Source: a virus. From it: 64,000 bases of DNA. Shown one piece after another: positions 42,598 to 53,084 of this stretch. The stretch's first letter is position 1, and every line of letters starts with the position of its first letter. The notes under the pieces were generated by a model. It did no database searches and was not told where the DNA came from. It saw only the letters and a program-made list of their open reading frames with translations. The stretch is taken from positions 21,512 through 85,511 of IMG/VR virus record IMGVR_UViG_3300007517_000005; one strand, written 5' to 3'. The position numbers and the translations under genes were made by a program.

Positions 42598-43251
42598 ATG
42601 TCTATTAACTACTACCACCAAGTCTGCGGCACAGAAACAACCACGACTCGCCTCGCGCGTGGTGGGTGCGGTACATTGACAATGGCCGGCCACTGGGCCG
42701 GCTACAATTGGATATCAAAAGTAGATCAGAGTGGATGTGCAATGCCACTCGTCCAACGTGAGTGGGAGATACTCAAAGAGTTACAAAACACTGGCTTAGT
42801 GCCAGTAGTGAGCCCTGTCTCACCGCACATAAACGGTAGTATCATGCACATCCAGTGCATCGATAATGCTGCCAGTCTGCTTGACTATACACAAGCATAT
42901 CTAAATGGGTTAATACCTATTGGGGTATTGCGGGACATATTAACATTAGTGGTAACTGCTGTTACCACGTTCCACTCACTCGGGTGGGTGCACAACGACC
43001 TACACAATGGGAACATTGTCGTAGGACATAACCAGTACACATGGGAAGTGTACATAATCGATGTGGCCATGGCCACACGCGCAGAAGAAGAGGTACCAGA
43101 AGCCTTAGCAGAGGCATTTAGTATACCTCACTTACCCAGTGAGGACTGGTACTTCCTCAAGTGGTCAATAATGGCCGAGGCGGAGGAGTACGAGGACGCG
43201 GATAAGGGGCGGGAGTTGCAAGACTTAGTTGATGAATTGATACCTGAGTAA
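42598..43251 (+). CDS. Protein-kinase-like protein
   Basis: A 217-residue protein with a small kinase fold. A lysine (K41 in 'NWISKVDQ') and E in 'QREWEILKEL' can form the ATP pair. The catalytic loop is 'HSLGWVHNDLHNGNIVV' (H132, D134, N139). 'VYIIDVAMAT' supplies the metal aspartate (D155), with DVA in place of DFG. It is nearer to RIO/lipopolysaccharide-type small kinases than to classical ones. It could phosphorylate host or phage proteins, as T7 gp0.7 does, and lies directly before the giant polymerase-like gene. No ribosome site is seen; a GGGGATCCCC palindrome lies in its leader. Confidence 0.72.
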   Translation: MSINYYHQVCGTETTTTRLARGGCGTLTMAGHWAGYNWISKVDQSGCAMPLVQREWEILKELQNTGLVPVVSPVSPHINGSIMHIQCIDNAASLLDYTQAYLNGLIPIGVLRDILTLVVTAVTTFHSLGWVHNDLHNGNIVVGHNQYTWEVYIIDVAMATRAEEEVPEALAEAFSIPHLPSEDWYFLKWSIMAEAEEYEDADKGRELQDLVDELIPE

Positions 43252-43255
43252 TTAG

Positions 43256-43288
43256 TAGTAGGCCCTACCCACGGGCCTATTATTGTAC
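43256..43288 (+). terminator. Conserved hairpin 3 (TAGGCCC/GGGCCTA)
   Basis: Third copy (43259-43279) with one loop change, between the kinase-like gene and the second giant gene. Confidence 0.55.
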
Positions 43289-43309
43289 TTACAACAATCA
43301 ATGAATATC

Positions 43310-46300
43310 ATGGCTACTTCAAACAACGGTTCCATTGTTTCTACCACCACCTCTACTACTCCTTCTGCTACTCCTTCTGCTACTACTATGAACACTACAT
43401 CTACCTCTTCCATCTACAAAGCTGCTGCTGCAGCCCGCAAAGCAGCAAAGGCAGCAGCAAAGGCTGCACCAGGTATTGCCATTCGTGCAGCGAAAGCAGC
43501 TAAGGCTGCAGCCATTGAAGCTGAACGTGAGGCAACTAAGGTTGCCGCTATTGAAGCTGCGCGTGCGGCTGCAGCTATTGCCACTGCTACACGGTTTGAA
43601 GTCTACTGCTACTTGACTGTAGCCTCTATTAAGGGCAATGCTGCCACTGCGGCAGTTATGGGTTCTACCACATTGGTAGTAGCCGCTGCCTTTGCAGTAG
43701 CAGTCTTAAAGGTACGCCGCCCACGCAAGGCCACTCGTGCCGCTCGTAAAGCAGCCGCACGGAAGGTAATGGGTATTGCATCTCGCAAGGCTAACCGCCC
43801 TTCTAACCGCCCCTCTCGCGCTACAGTAAGCACTTCTAGTGCGTTTGTACGTAAAGTGCACCGCAACAGCATGGCTGTTAAGCGTGCAGCACGCATGGGT
43901 GCATTAGCTGTGTATCAGTATGTAGCTATTGCTACTGCTGTCGCGGCACCTGTTCTGGCTAACACTTCTACCTCTGAAGTAGAAGCTATACTAGAACGCC
44001 CTAAGCGCACTGCGAAGGTAATGCCTTTAGCTTTGGTACGACCCAACGTACGAGCAGTACGCCACTATATTGCAGTTGCAGTTGCAGTTGCAGTTGCAGT
44101 AGAGGTAGAGGTAGAGCCTACTACTGCATTCTCACGCACTGAAAAGGCCGAGGCTGACAAAGCTAAGGCTTCATTGAAGGGCAGCCGCACAAAGGCGCAG
44201 GACGATGCTATCGAAGCTAAAGCTAAACGTAAAGCTGAAGCTAAGGCTAAGAAGGCTGCTAAGTCTACTTCCACCCCCAAGACTAAGACTGATAAGAAAG
44301 ATAAAGGTAAGGGCATCACCTCTGAACGCAAAGGAGCCCACAACCTAGTTGTGGCGGGCCCTACCGCTGACAACTACGGTTGGGTAGAGATATCCAATGA
44401 GGAGTTACTCCTCTCCCTTGAGTCTTCAGACTCTCATACTGCAGTAGGTCAAGCTGCAGAAACTATTCACAAGGACAATAACGACATGACTACTAACTTC
44501 TCCCCTGAAGTAATCACAAAGAACTTAGAATGCTTACTGGCTGGGGTTATTACTCCCGCAGAAGCATTCCTATTGGCACAGCACCAAACTGTAGCCGCCA
44601 CAACTGTGGTAGATGGTTCTGTGGTGTGCATGAAAGCACCCGCAACTCCTGCTACATTAGCGCCTGTGACTAATGTAGAATTGGCCTACACAAGCGAAGG
44701 CCGGTTCTACCCTGCCAAGGCTTTAACCAAAGAGTACTTTGCAATCCCGGCAGACTTCTACGCTATGGAGTCCATCCGTATTGCGTACAAATCAATGAAG
44801 TTGGATACTCACACGTATAACTTCTACGATGAAGGTGGCACTGTCTCTATTAAGACTAACAAACACAACAACAGTATCTTCATCAACAATTCCCACCCTC
44901 GCATCTACTTAGTAGATGGTGTAGAGTACCACTTCAACAACTTGTTGGAGGCAGTGTTCAATGAATCTATATCTGCCACTAATGCAGGTGTGCTAGAACA
45001 GTGGGCTGACTTCAATATTGAAGTTACAGGAGTAGCTGAAGATTTGGGGTGTGACTTAGAAGAAGCTACTACTCTAGTAGTAGCAGCAGGATTTGTTAAA
45101 CCAGCCCAACCTATCCACTACATAGTCCCTATCGCAGAGCGTGTAGAGACTAAAGAGAAGGGTAAGTTTGAGTATAAACTGAATGAGAAAGCTATCATCG
45201 AGAGTGCAGCCTTATGGGAAGAACAAGGCTATGAAGTACTCGTTATTAAAAGCGAGTTAGTGGTTAGCAACCTCTCTGTAGAGAACTTCCGCTACAACGG
45301 GTGCATTCCTTGCGAACCCATTACTAACCGAGAGCTAGAGCGGTTAGTATTGAGTGAGGTTGTACAGAAATGGAGTGCTGATAATATCCACTTATCAGTG
45401 AAACCCATATCCAACCTGTCTGAATGGTTGGATAAGGTAATGAACTCCAATACCGGCTCTGTAAAGAGCATTAGTTTCTCCTTCAATAACATCACCAATA
45501 TACAGCAACGTATATCTGATGTGAAGGGATTCTCACACGAGTTCACCTTCGCTACTCCCAAAGATCACTACGATGCTTTAGGTTTGGAGGAGGGTTCTGT
45601 ACCTGCGTTTACAATTAACTTGTGGACTAGCGCCCCTGCTAAATCTGCAGTAGTAAGCCAGAAGGTTATGGCAGATGTCTTAACCAATGTACCAAAGTTA
45701 GAACGCCGCACTGGTACACAAGGTTCATCTTTGTCTGTGCGCGGCTTATTTGCACAGAATGCAGGTCGTAATAATGTGAAGCCTGATGCTCCAAGACAAT
45801 CATTAGCTCATAAAGTGCTCGCTACTAATGTTGTAGCTTCAACCACTAGTGCATCAGTCACTAATGAAGTGATTACACCTACTGTTGCTGAGGCTAAAGA
45901 GGCTACCGCTTCGGCTGTTGTCATAGACACAGTATCTGGTGGGGCCGCTTTTGAGGTAGATTCAGTTGGTGGTGCATTAGATACAGCCCCAGTTATTAAT
46001 GCTGGTGATGTATTAAAACCCGCAGCGTCTAGCAAACAATCAGCTACTCCTGTAGTAGCTACAACCTTGAAAGACGTAGATAGTCAATTACTAGCCTTGA
46101 CTGGCTCATCATCTGATGATGAAGAAGAAGAGATTGATTTAGATGATATGGATCTCTGCCAAGCAGTAGAGTTGAAGGAAGTAAAGTTTACTCCTAGCTA
46201 TGATGGCGACATCAAAACTATCATAAACGACTTAGATTTGGCTATAACAACCATACCCGCAGGTGGTGACTACGGGAACTACCTCAACGATGTGATATCC

Positions 46301-49300
46301 ATCTCTGAAGAGTTGTCAGGGGATGAAGCTACCCAAGTGTTAGTCCACGAACTAATGCACGTAGTAATCTCCAACGTCAGCGAAGATGCGGCTAATAGCT
46401 TCATCACTGACTGGTTAGACACGGTGGGTCAATCTAGTATCTGCCCCGCAGACATGAGTATGGAGGAACAGTTCTGCTACTCCTTCATGGAGTACGAGCA
46501 TAATGTAGATGACCTATCCGCATTCCTAGATGGAGTATTCAATCGTGATGATAGCTGGGTTGATGCTTACAACGCATTAGCTGTAGCAGCCGGGCCAGAA
46601 GTAGCCGCTAAGTCTACTGCCCACCTCAGCATCATCGCTGAGGGCACTGCACCTGTAGTACCAGCATTGAGCCCCATGAAGGCCGCCTTATTGGCGGTGA
46701 ATGATCAAGAGATCATCATCGTAACAAATAACAAGGGGACAGTGCCAGTAGCATACACTGATGCGTTCCCTGAACTGTTAGATGTTATGCCAAGAACGTT
46801 GGAGTACGGTAGCACAACTACTGTGACTGCCGCCTGTGGTGTTACCTTGCATGCTATCTGCGCGGTGAGTGAGACAGGCACTTTGCATACTGACTCACTG
46901 AAGAGTGGCTTGATGCACATCGCAACTCTTGGTTGCGATAAGAAGTACGTCTGTGAACCAGACCTGGGCTTTGGCGATGATATCATCATCAAGCCCTACA
47001 TATTGGGTGCTGTCACTACCTTGTTAGGACAAGCTAAGGTACGCACTTTACAATTACCTGTAATGGGGCGCCTCGTTAAAGCATGGGCTAATGCCGGTGC
47101 TGTGGTAACGTACCCTAAAGCAGACCTAAGCCTATGGGCCGCTGATTTATGTCGAGGTACAGCACTAACTGCTACTGCAGTAGGTACTGGTGAAGTGCTG
47201 ATGGCACAACGCACTCCAAGTGGTCGCTCTATGGTTGCCACTATGGCGATCATTAAAGAGGACGGTACAGTTGATAAGGCTGCCTTAGCAGTCGGCTTAA
47301 CTGAATTAGAAGAAGGTATCGCTAATGGTCTAGTGCCACTGCCAATCACGGTATACAGCAATCAACAGGTTGCCTTTAATACCATCAAGTACCAACACTC
47401 TAATGCCATACGGGGGGTAGAGGTTGTAGACTATGAGCAGAATGTCTTCCCCGAAGCAGTAAAGATTGGTGTCTTAACGAAGGGCCCCAAAGGTGAAGTA
47501 GGCGCTGACCTATATAAGTGGTATAGCTTCTTACGAGATGGTATCAGCGGGGGCGCTGGCCTGTACAATGTACAGGAGTTGAGCGTAGAGCTCTTCACAG
47601 AAGCATTCAAGGCAGTAGGGTTGCCTGTAAACCTAGCTGGGTTCGCATTATGCCCAATGCCACTACGCTTCTTAAAGAACGGCATGGTGTTCGTACGTAA
47701 TGGTAAGACCGCCAAAGGTGTAGTAGAGAATGCTACTAAGTTCGAGGACATGATCGATAAGACATTACTCGGTGTGTTATTAGATAGTGGTGTAAAAGTG
47801 TACACAGCGCAATATGCGTGGGATGCTGCTGCTAAGAAGTCCATGATTCGTGGTGTTGTAGAGAACATCTACGATTACGAGCAAGGGTATGGTCTGGAGC
47901 CATTACCAGAAGGTATAGCTGGCCAAGACATGCTGAAGCTGAAAGAAGATAATGAATTCATGTACCCTATCATCGCATTGGGTACAATAGGTCACAGCCT
48001 AGACCAGTACATGCAGAAGCATGTCCACGATACACTACAGTACCTGGTAGACAACTTCGGCGTAGGTGTCGCAATCCGCTATACACAAGCATTACTCCCT
48101 GAGTTAATGCAGAAGGAAGGCGTGATGACGACCGATGGTACATTACAGTATCGTCTATCCGTGTTCAGCTTGCAGAATGCAGCAGAGTACTACATGGAGT
48201 TCACTCCTGTAGAAGGTCTGAATGATACGGATCCTAACTGGCTATCCCCACGCGACTGTACAATCATCTCGCGTCGCCAGTATGACGTGAATGCCATCAC
48301 TAACCTGTCTGGCTTCCCTGACACTATGTACGATGGGACTGTGGTAGCACTGGCTTTGGCTATCTCTGCAGCTTGTGGGCGTAAGGTAACACAGGATGCC
48401 TTTGAGGGTTACCTTGCTGGTACCACTAACCTCTGGGCCCGTAGTGAGAACTACGGTAAAAAAGGTATCACCGAGAAGTTCGCCAACTACTCACTGACAT
48501 CTACACTGAAAGTCATCATTGACAACAGTGGTAAGACTATTTCAAGTACACCGAACCACGTTATTGACGCAAGTGGTGTCCGCTTAAGCAAGGAGACAGG
48601 TGCAGGTCGCTGGCCATACCACATGCCTTGTAATGCCCCCCTAGACCTCTCTGTAATGCAGTGTCTAATGAAGAAGGGGCAACTTGTTATATGCGATAAG
48701 TACGCTATGGAGCGTATTGTAGTAGGTGATGGCGCACGTGCCATGATGGCCTCTATACTGACTGTAGAGCAAGCTTCTGAGCTAGCCGGCTATAACCAGA
48801 ACTATGGTCTGAGCATGGCCCTAGACCCCAACAATGGTAACTGTGTAATGTCAGTATGCTGGCCTACGGATAAGGCTAGTAAAGCATTGAACCGGCCGTG
48901 GCAGTTCAATGGAGCCAGCCAAGCAGATGGCTGGCATGAGAAGTTAAGCTGGTGCCCATTGCACACAGACTTAGGGAACAACAAGCGCTCCGCTATCGAA
49001 GGTTTCAAGCGCACCTTTATCGCTACTAACGACTTTATGTCGCACGGCAGCGGTACTGCACAACAACATCCTGACGCCTCTTTGTGGAGTCTATTTGTAC
49101 CAGGCTCCATGTCGGCTACATTGACCTGGAACCAAGTTCCAGCAGTACAAGAGAAAGTGGATGCCAATGGTAATCACTTAAAGGGTCTGCGTTGCAATAC
49201 TGCAATCATGGGGCCCGTATCAGGTGAAGGCCCCGCTGGTAAGGATGCAGATGGCAAGGAGGTACCAGTGTCTAAGTGGTTCTGCGATACCTTTGCGAAG

Positions 49301-52300
49301 ATGTTCGTAGAGAATGCCATTAAGAAGGCTATGTTTGAAGCCGATGGCACTACTCCACGGGTATACGCTCCAGGTGAGGAGATGGTAGTAATACTCGATA
49401 AGTTAATGGTCAAGGGTAATGAAGTAGTTGGATACTACCCTAATGGTCAGACTCCTGGCTTACCTTCATCCCGAACTGTATTGTTTACCAATGATTTAGG
49501 TAAACAGGACTGCGTTATCACAGGGTACCGTTTACTCCCACAGCAACGTGGTGAGAAGTTACAGATACGACTAGACTATGCGACAGTCATGGATACCAAT
49601 AACATTGACACTTCAATGTACTCTGGTATGAAGGGGCGTGGCCTAGGTATCAAGTTCATCATCAACCACGATGGCACTATTGAGTACATCGGTAAGGTTC
49701 TTTATAATGGGGAGATGGTTGACGCCAATGAGTTGTACAAACGTGGGGCTATCCACGTAACTCCAGAAGGTCTGAAAGGTAACTACGCCTTCATACAAGG
49801 GTTCGCCTCTGCACACGGTAATGCAGTAATGAGCGGCCCTTACCTGACCATTGACAGTACCATGCCAGATGGTACTCCTAACCCTCACTACCTCCTAGGT
49901 AGTGCAGACATGGTATCGGATATGTCCGATTCTAATGCTTACTTCTACAAGTGGATGAAGAGCATCACGCAAACTAACCGCATGCGGAAGACAGTGAACC
50001 GTGATGTATGGGAAGAGATTGTAGCCTACAACCGGGAAGCATTAGGCCCCGATGGTAAGTTACCAGGCTTAGTCATCATCCCACAACCTGGCCCCTACGC
50101 TATTGAGTGGGATGGGGAAGTAGATGGGCAACCTCACGTCACTACACCCAATGTAGTGACGGTAGAGTACGACGTGCAGATCGCAGTATTTGATTACTGG
50201 GTGCAAGTGGAAGTCGCTACACCGGGTGCATGTACAGGTGACCAAGGCGCTACCTCTGAGCAAGCAGTGCACATTGAGGTCATGCGTGAAGCTACTGCCA
50301 CCCACTTATGGAAAAGTAGTGCGAAACAACGCAAGGGTGTAAATAGTGCAGTAAGATCTGCAGAAGTCCACGCTAACGTGGAAGCAGGTATTCAGGAAGA
50401 TGGCCTGTTCCAGTTCAATCCACTAGACAAAACACATCAAGAGTTGATGATGCACTTGTTGAATCAAGTGTCTAGTACAGGTGTACGTACAGAACGTAAG
50501 CCTGAACACTTCTTCATACTGTTAGCTACATTGTTCGGTGGGGCCGCTATGAACCCAACCGCGCTATGGTTGAACATGTTAGCAGGTAAGGTATCAAACC
50601 TTGACTATGTTGAAGGTGCTAAGGGTATGGAAGTAGTTACCAACAGTGGTGGCTATAACTACCTGACTGAAGTTACTGGCTTATTGGAGCTAGTGATGAA
50701 TACACTGGGTGTCTTTCCCTTAGAAGAGCTAGGCTTAACGTTACGTGACTTGCAGGAACTTGTTAGCATAGCTATTCAAGATCACCTGACAATGGACGTA
50801 GCCGGTACACGCACAGTAGTGGAGAGCATCACTGGTGTTACCATGAGCACATCCGCTACAGCCCTAGGTATACAGATGTATATCATGGACCTTATTGGGT
50901 TAGGGTACACAGTAGTAAAACAGGTTGAAGGAAAGCCTGAACCGGATCTAGCCATCATCCCATTGCACGTGGGACAAGGTTTAGTGATCAATACAACTTC
51001 AGAGAACACTGAAGCTGGTGAAAGCCAGGAGGCGGTGACTTATGTTGACCCGACTGTGTTCTTACAGTTGGGTGCATTTGAGGTTAGCCGCATAGCCGCA
51101 GACCCTAAGACTCATGCCCCTGCACGTACTGTTACAGGTGCTGCTACAGGTGTGGTCAATGACATACACCACGCATTCGTGGAATGGACCACAACACAGT
51201 TCTGGCAACGTAATGGTAGCGGCACCCGCCCACACTCCATGAACTGCCGCTTGCGGGCATCCATGGCGGGTTGGATTGGGGTTAACAGTAAGAAATCAAC
51301 CCAGCTTAACGCTAAGGGTGTACTGTCACGCGTAGCACGTATTAACAAAGGTGGTGTAGCTGGTAAAATAGATACAGGCTTAGGCCCTGAATTAGGTCAC
51401 CACATCGTCACCGATAAGAATGGTACACCAGTAGGTAAGCTACCTGTAGCCATCATCCACCCTGACTGCTTACTAGCCAAAGGGCTGAAGCATGGTGACT
51501 TAATTGCAGTAGGCCGTACCCCCACGGTATCCCTAATAATGGCCGTAGTGCGCTTCTCCCGCGTATTCGGACGTATGGGATATATCCGCATGTCCTTCTC
51601 CGTATGGGCCGCTGGTAACAACGGAGATAGCGATGGAGACCCATGTAACCGCATCCGTATGGGTGGCGCCACCGATAAGGGTTGGTCTGGCTTAACCTAC
51701 CGAGGTGCGATGAAGATCAATAAGAGTGCCCTCGGTATGGGCGGCTATAGCATAGTGTGTGGTGTCCCCTTACATCAACATGACTGTGCAGAGTTCGTGT
51801 CCTTTACGAACTCCTGGACTAAGAAGGTATTCAATGATGCCTTGATACCTGACTCCATTAAAGCATGGCTAGCCGTTAAAGGCTTGAAGGTCAAGGGACT
51901 GGAGACATTGGTTAACTTGATGTTACCTGCTAGCTTACTGGATAGTGCACGTAAAGTGTCACAACACTACCGCGCTAACGTAGGCGTCGCCTATGGTTGG
52001 TGTAGTGCATACTCCGCACACATGAAGGAGAAACACTCATACCTGAAGGCAGTACTGAATGCTGTCTTGAAGAGTGAGGCTGCTTTAGCTTGTGGGCATG
52101 AACTGCCATCAATAGATACATTGATGGAAGTGTTAATGAGTGGTGAAATCTATGAAGCTATCCGACTTACCGCTGTAGATACAGTGGTGGATGGTACAGT
52201 AATGACCACTATAACTCAAGATGCAGAAGCAGTTGTGCGGATCCGCATCAAGTACCCTGCCATTATGGCACTGTATGACCTCAAGCTAATTGCTGAAGTC

Positions 52301-53044
52301 AACCCTATGGATATCGTGAGCCTAGGGCAACACGTCAATGTAATGACTCAGGCATCCGCTTGGTTATGGCGTGGCGTGTACGAAGGCTTAGGCCTATCAG
52401 GTTATAGCCCTGACGCATTCACCTTCTTCGAGGCCTTCACTTACGCGCTCCGCAATAAGGGTCTGGTAGGGGATGCCTCAATTGTCGATGATAAGGGTAA
52501 TGTCACAAGCATAGCTGTTGCTAAGCCCAATGTCATTGGTGGTGTAACTATAGGTATGACCTTGGGTGCATTCTTGAGTAAGCACTACAAGATGACCTTA
52601 GAGATTGCCAATGAAGTAATGGCAGCTTGTTTGCTCTATAACGGGTACCGTGCTATCGAGCGTGGTCAACACGTGCCATCAGAGGCCGTCTATGATAAGG
52701 TTCCTCCAACAATGTTGGACACCTACGAGAACCTTTACTACGACAACATGTCCGGATGGCCGGACACCAAAGAAACTGAGTACATAGACCACGCTGTACT
52801 GGCTGGTGTATTCCGACGTGCGGGACAAGGTACCACTGGTGTATCCTTCGATGATGAAATGGATGGTGAGTCATCTTCGCAGATGATCTACACCTACGCC
52901 GCTGAGTTATGGGCTATTGCCATAGCAAGTGGCCGCTCCCCATTCTTGAATGTCATGTTAAATGACATCGTCTATCAAAGCGTAAGTCTGTACTGTAAGC
53001 TAGTGCAGATTGCTTCCATCGAATCCACAAACGAGGCTTACTAA
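43310..53044 (+). CDS. Giant protein with RNA polymerase beta'-like catalytic motif
   Basis: A protein of about 3244 residues. Residues 20-330 are low in complexity: AAK/AAR repeats, AV and EV runs, lysine-rich, histone-like. About residue 1013 there is 'VLVHELMHVVIS', an HExxH metalloprotease-like motif. About 2730-2780 is the strongest signal: 'VGRTPTVSLIMAVVRF', then 36 residues after its R the motif 'NNGDSDGDP', nearly the same spacing as R-x-P-T to DFDGD in bacterial beta' (35). At about 2080-2110 'RGEKLQIR' and 'SGMKGRG' might be the two lysines of a beta-like barrel. This suggests a single-chain RNA polymerase. The start is uncertain (43301, 43310, or an internal ATG at 44486). Confidence 0.62.
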   Translation: MATSNNGSIVSTTTSTTPSATPSATTMNTTSTSSIYKAAAAARKAAKAAAKAAPGIAIRAAKAAKAAAIEAEREATKVAAIEAARAAAAIATATRFEVYCYLTVASIKGNAATAAVMGSTTLVVAAAFAVAVLKVRRPRKATRAARKAAARKVMGIASRKANRPSNRPSRATVSTSSAFVRKVHRNSMAVKRAARMGALAVYQYVAIATAVAAPVLANTSTSEVEAILERPKRTAKVMPLALVRPNVRAVRHYIAVAVAVAVAVEVEVEPTTAFSRTEKAEADKAKASLKGSRTKAQDDAIEAKAKRKAEAKAKKAAKSTSTPKTKTDKKDKGKGITSERKGAHNLVVAGPTADNYGWVEISNEELLLSLESSDSHTAVGQAAETIHKDNNDMTTNFSPEVITKNLECLLAGVITPAEAFLLAQHQTVAATTVVDGSVVCMKAPATPATLAPVTNVELAYTSEGRFYPAKALTKEYFAIPADFYAMESIRIAYKSMKLDTHTYNFYDEGGTVSIKTNKHNNSIFINNSHPRIYLVDGVEYHFNNLLEAVFNESISATNAGVLEQWADFNIEVTGVAEDLGCDLEEATTLVVAAGFVKPAQPIHYIVPIAERVETKEKGKFEYKLNEKAIIESAALWEEQGYEVLVIKSELVVSNLSVENFRYNGCIPCEPITNRELERLVLSEVVQKWSADNIHLSVKPISNLSEWLDKVMNSNTGSVKSISFSFNNITNIQQRISDVKGFSHEFTFATPKDHYDALGLEEGSVPAFTINLWTSAPAKSAVVSQKVMADVLTNVPKLERRTGTQGSSLSVRGLFAQNAGRNNVKPDAPRQSLAHKVLATNVVASTTSASVTNEVITPTVAEAKEATASAVVIDTVSGGAAFEVDSVGGALDTAPVINAGDVLKPAASSKQSATPVVATTLKDVDSQLLALTGSSSDDEEEEIDLDDMDLCQAVELKEVKFTPSYDGDIKTIINDLDLAITTIPAGGDYGNYLNDVISISEELSGDEATQVLVHELMHVVISNVSEDAANSFITDWLDTVGQSSICPADMSMEEQFCYSFMEYEHNVDDLSAFLDGVFNRDDSWVDAYNALAVAAGPEVAAKSTAHLSIIAEGTAPVVPALSPMKAALLAVNDQEIIIVTNNKGTVPVAYTDAFPELLDVMPRTLEYGSTTTVTAACGVTLHAICAVSETGTLHTDSLKSGLMHIATLGCDKKYVCEPDLGFGDDIIIKPYILGAVTTLLGQAKVRTLQLPVMGRLVKAWANAGAVVTYPKADLSLWAADLCRGTALTATAVGTGEVLMAQRTPSGRSMVATMAIIKEDGTVDKAALAVGLTELEEGIANGLVPLPITVYSNQQVAFNTIKYQHSNAIRGVEVVDYEQNVFPEAVKIGVLTKGPKGEVGADLYKWYSFLRDGISGGAGLYNVQELSVELFTEAFKAVGLPVNLAGFALCPMPLRFLKNGMVFVRNGKTAKGVVENATKFEDMIDKTLLGVLLDSGVKVYTAQYAWDAAAKKSMIRGVVENIYDYEQGYGLEPLPEGIAGQDMLKLKEDNEFMYPIIALGTIGHSLDQYMQKHVHDTLQYLVDNFGVGVAIRYTQALLPELMQKEGVMTTDGTLQYRLSVFSLQNAAEYYMEFTPVEGLNDTDPNWLSPRDCTIISRRQYDVNAITNLSGFPDTMYDGTVVALALAISAACGRKVTQDAFEGYLAGTTNLWARSENYGKKGITEKFANYSLTSTLKVIIDNSGKTISSTPNHVIDASGVRLSKETGAGRWPYHMPCNAPLDLSVMQCLMKKGQLVICDKYAMERIVVGDGARAMMASILTVEQASELAGYNQNYGLSMALDPNNGNCVMSVCWPTDKASKALNRPWQFNGASQADGWHEKLSWCPLHTDLGNNKRSAIEGFKRTFIATNDFMSHGSGTAQQHPDASLWSLFVPGSMSATLTWNQVPAVQEKVDANGNHLKGLRCNTAIMGPVSGEGPAGKDADGKEVPVSKWFCDTFAKMFVENAIKKAMFEADGTTPRVYAPGEEMVVILDKLMVKGNEVVGYYPNGQTPGLPSSRTVLFTNDLGKQDCVITGYRLLPQQRGEKLQIRLDYATVMDTNNIDTSMYSGMKGRGLGIKFIINHDGTIEYIGKVLYNGEMVDANELYKRGAIHVTPEGLKGNYAFIQGFASAHGNAVMSGPYLTIDSTMPDGTPNPHYLLGSADMVSDMSDSNAYFYKWMKSITQTNRMRKTVNRDVWEEIVAYNREALGPDGKLPGLVIIPQPGPYAIEWDGEVDGQPHVTTPNVVTVEYDVQIAVFDYWVQVEVATPGACTGDQGATSEQAVHIEVMREATATHLWKSSAKQRKGVNSAVRSAEVHANVEAGIQEDGLFQFNPLDKTHQELMMHLLNQVSSTGVRTERKPEHFFILLATLFGGAAMNPTALWLNMLAGKVSNLDYVEGAKGMEVVTNSGGYNYLTEVTGLLELVMNTLGVFPLEELGLTLRDLQELVSIAIQDHLTMDVAGTRTVVESITGVTMSTSATALGIQMYIMDLIGLGYTVVKQVEGKPEPDLAIIPLHVGQGLVINTTSENTEAGESQEAVTYVDPTVFLQLGAFEVSRIAADPKTHAPARTVTGAATGVVNDIHHAFVEWTTTQFWQRNGSGTRPHSMNCRLRASMAGWIGVNSKKSTQLNAKGVLSRVARINKGGVAGKIDTGLGPELGHHIVTDKNGTPVGKLPVAIIHPDCLLAKGLKHGDLIAVGRTPTVSLIMAVVRFSRVFGRMGYIRMSFSVWAAGNNGDSDGDPCNRIRMGGATDKGWSGLTYRGAMKINKSALGMGGYSIVCGVPLHQHDCAEFVSFTNSWTKKVFNDALIPDSIKAWLAVKGLKVKGLETLVNLMLPASLLDSARKVSQHYRANVGVAYGWCSAYSAHMKEKHSYLKAVLNAVLKSEAALACGHELPSIDTLMEVLMSGEIYEAIRLTAVDTVVDGTVMTTITQDAEAVVRIRIKYPAIMALYDLKLIAEVNPMDIVSLGQHVNVMTQASAWLWRGVYEGLGLSGYSPDAFTFFEAFTYALRNKGLVGDASIVDDKGNVTSIAVAKPNVIGGVTIGMTLGAFLSKHYKMTLEIANEVMAACLLYNGYRAIERGQHVPSEAVYDKVPPTMLDTYENLYYDNMSGWPDTKETEYIDHAVLAGVFRRAGQGTTGVSFDDEMDGESSSQMIYTYAAELWAIAIASGRSPFLNVMLNDIVYQSVSLYCKLVQIASIESTNEAY

Positions 53045-53084
53045 TCGAGAGTATAGCCTTCAGACCATCACTATGTAATCAATA

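Noticed and set aside
43609-52874. Minus-strand frames inside the second giant gene
   Set aside because: Antisense shadows without start signals; the plus frame is continuous and carries motifs.
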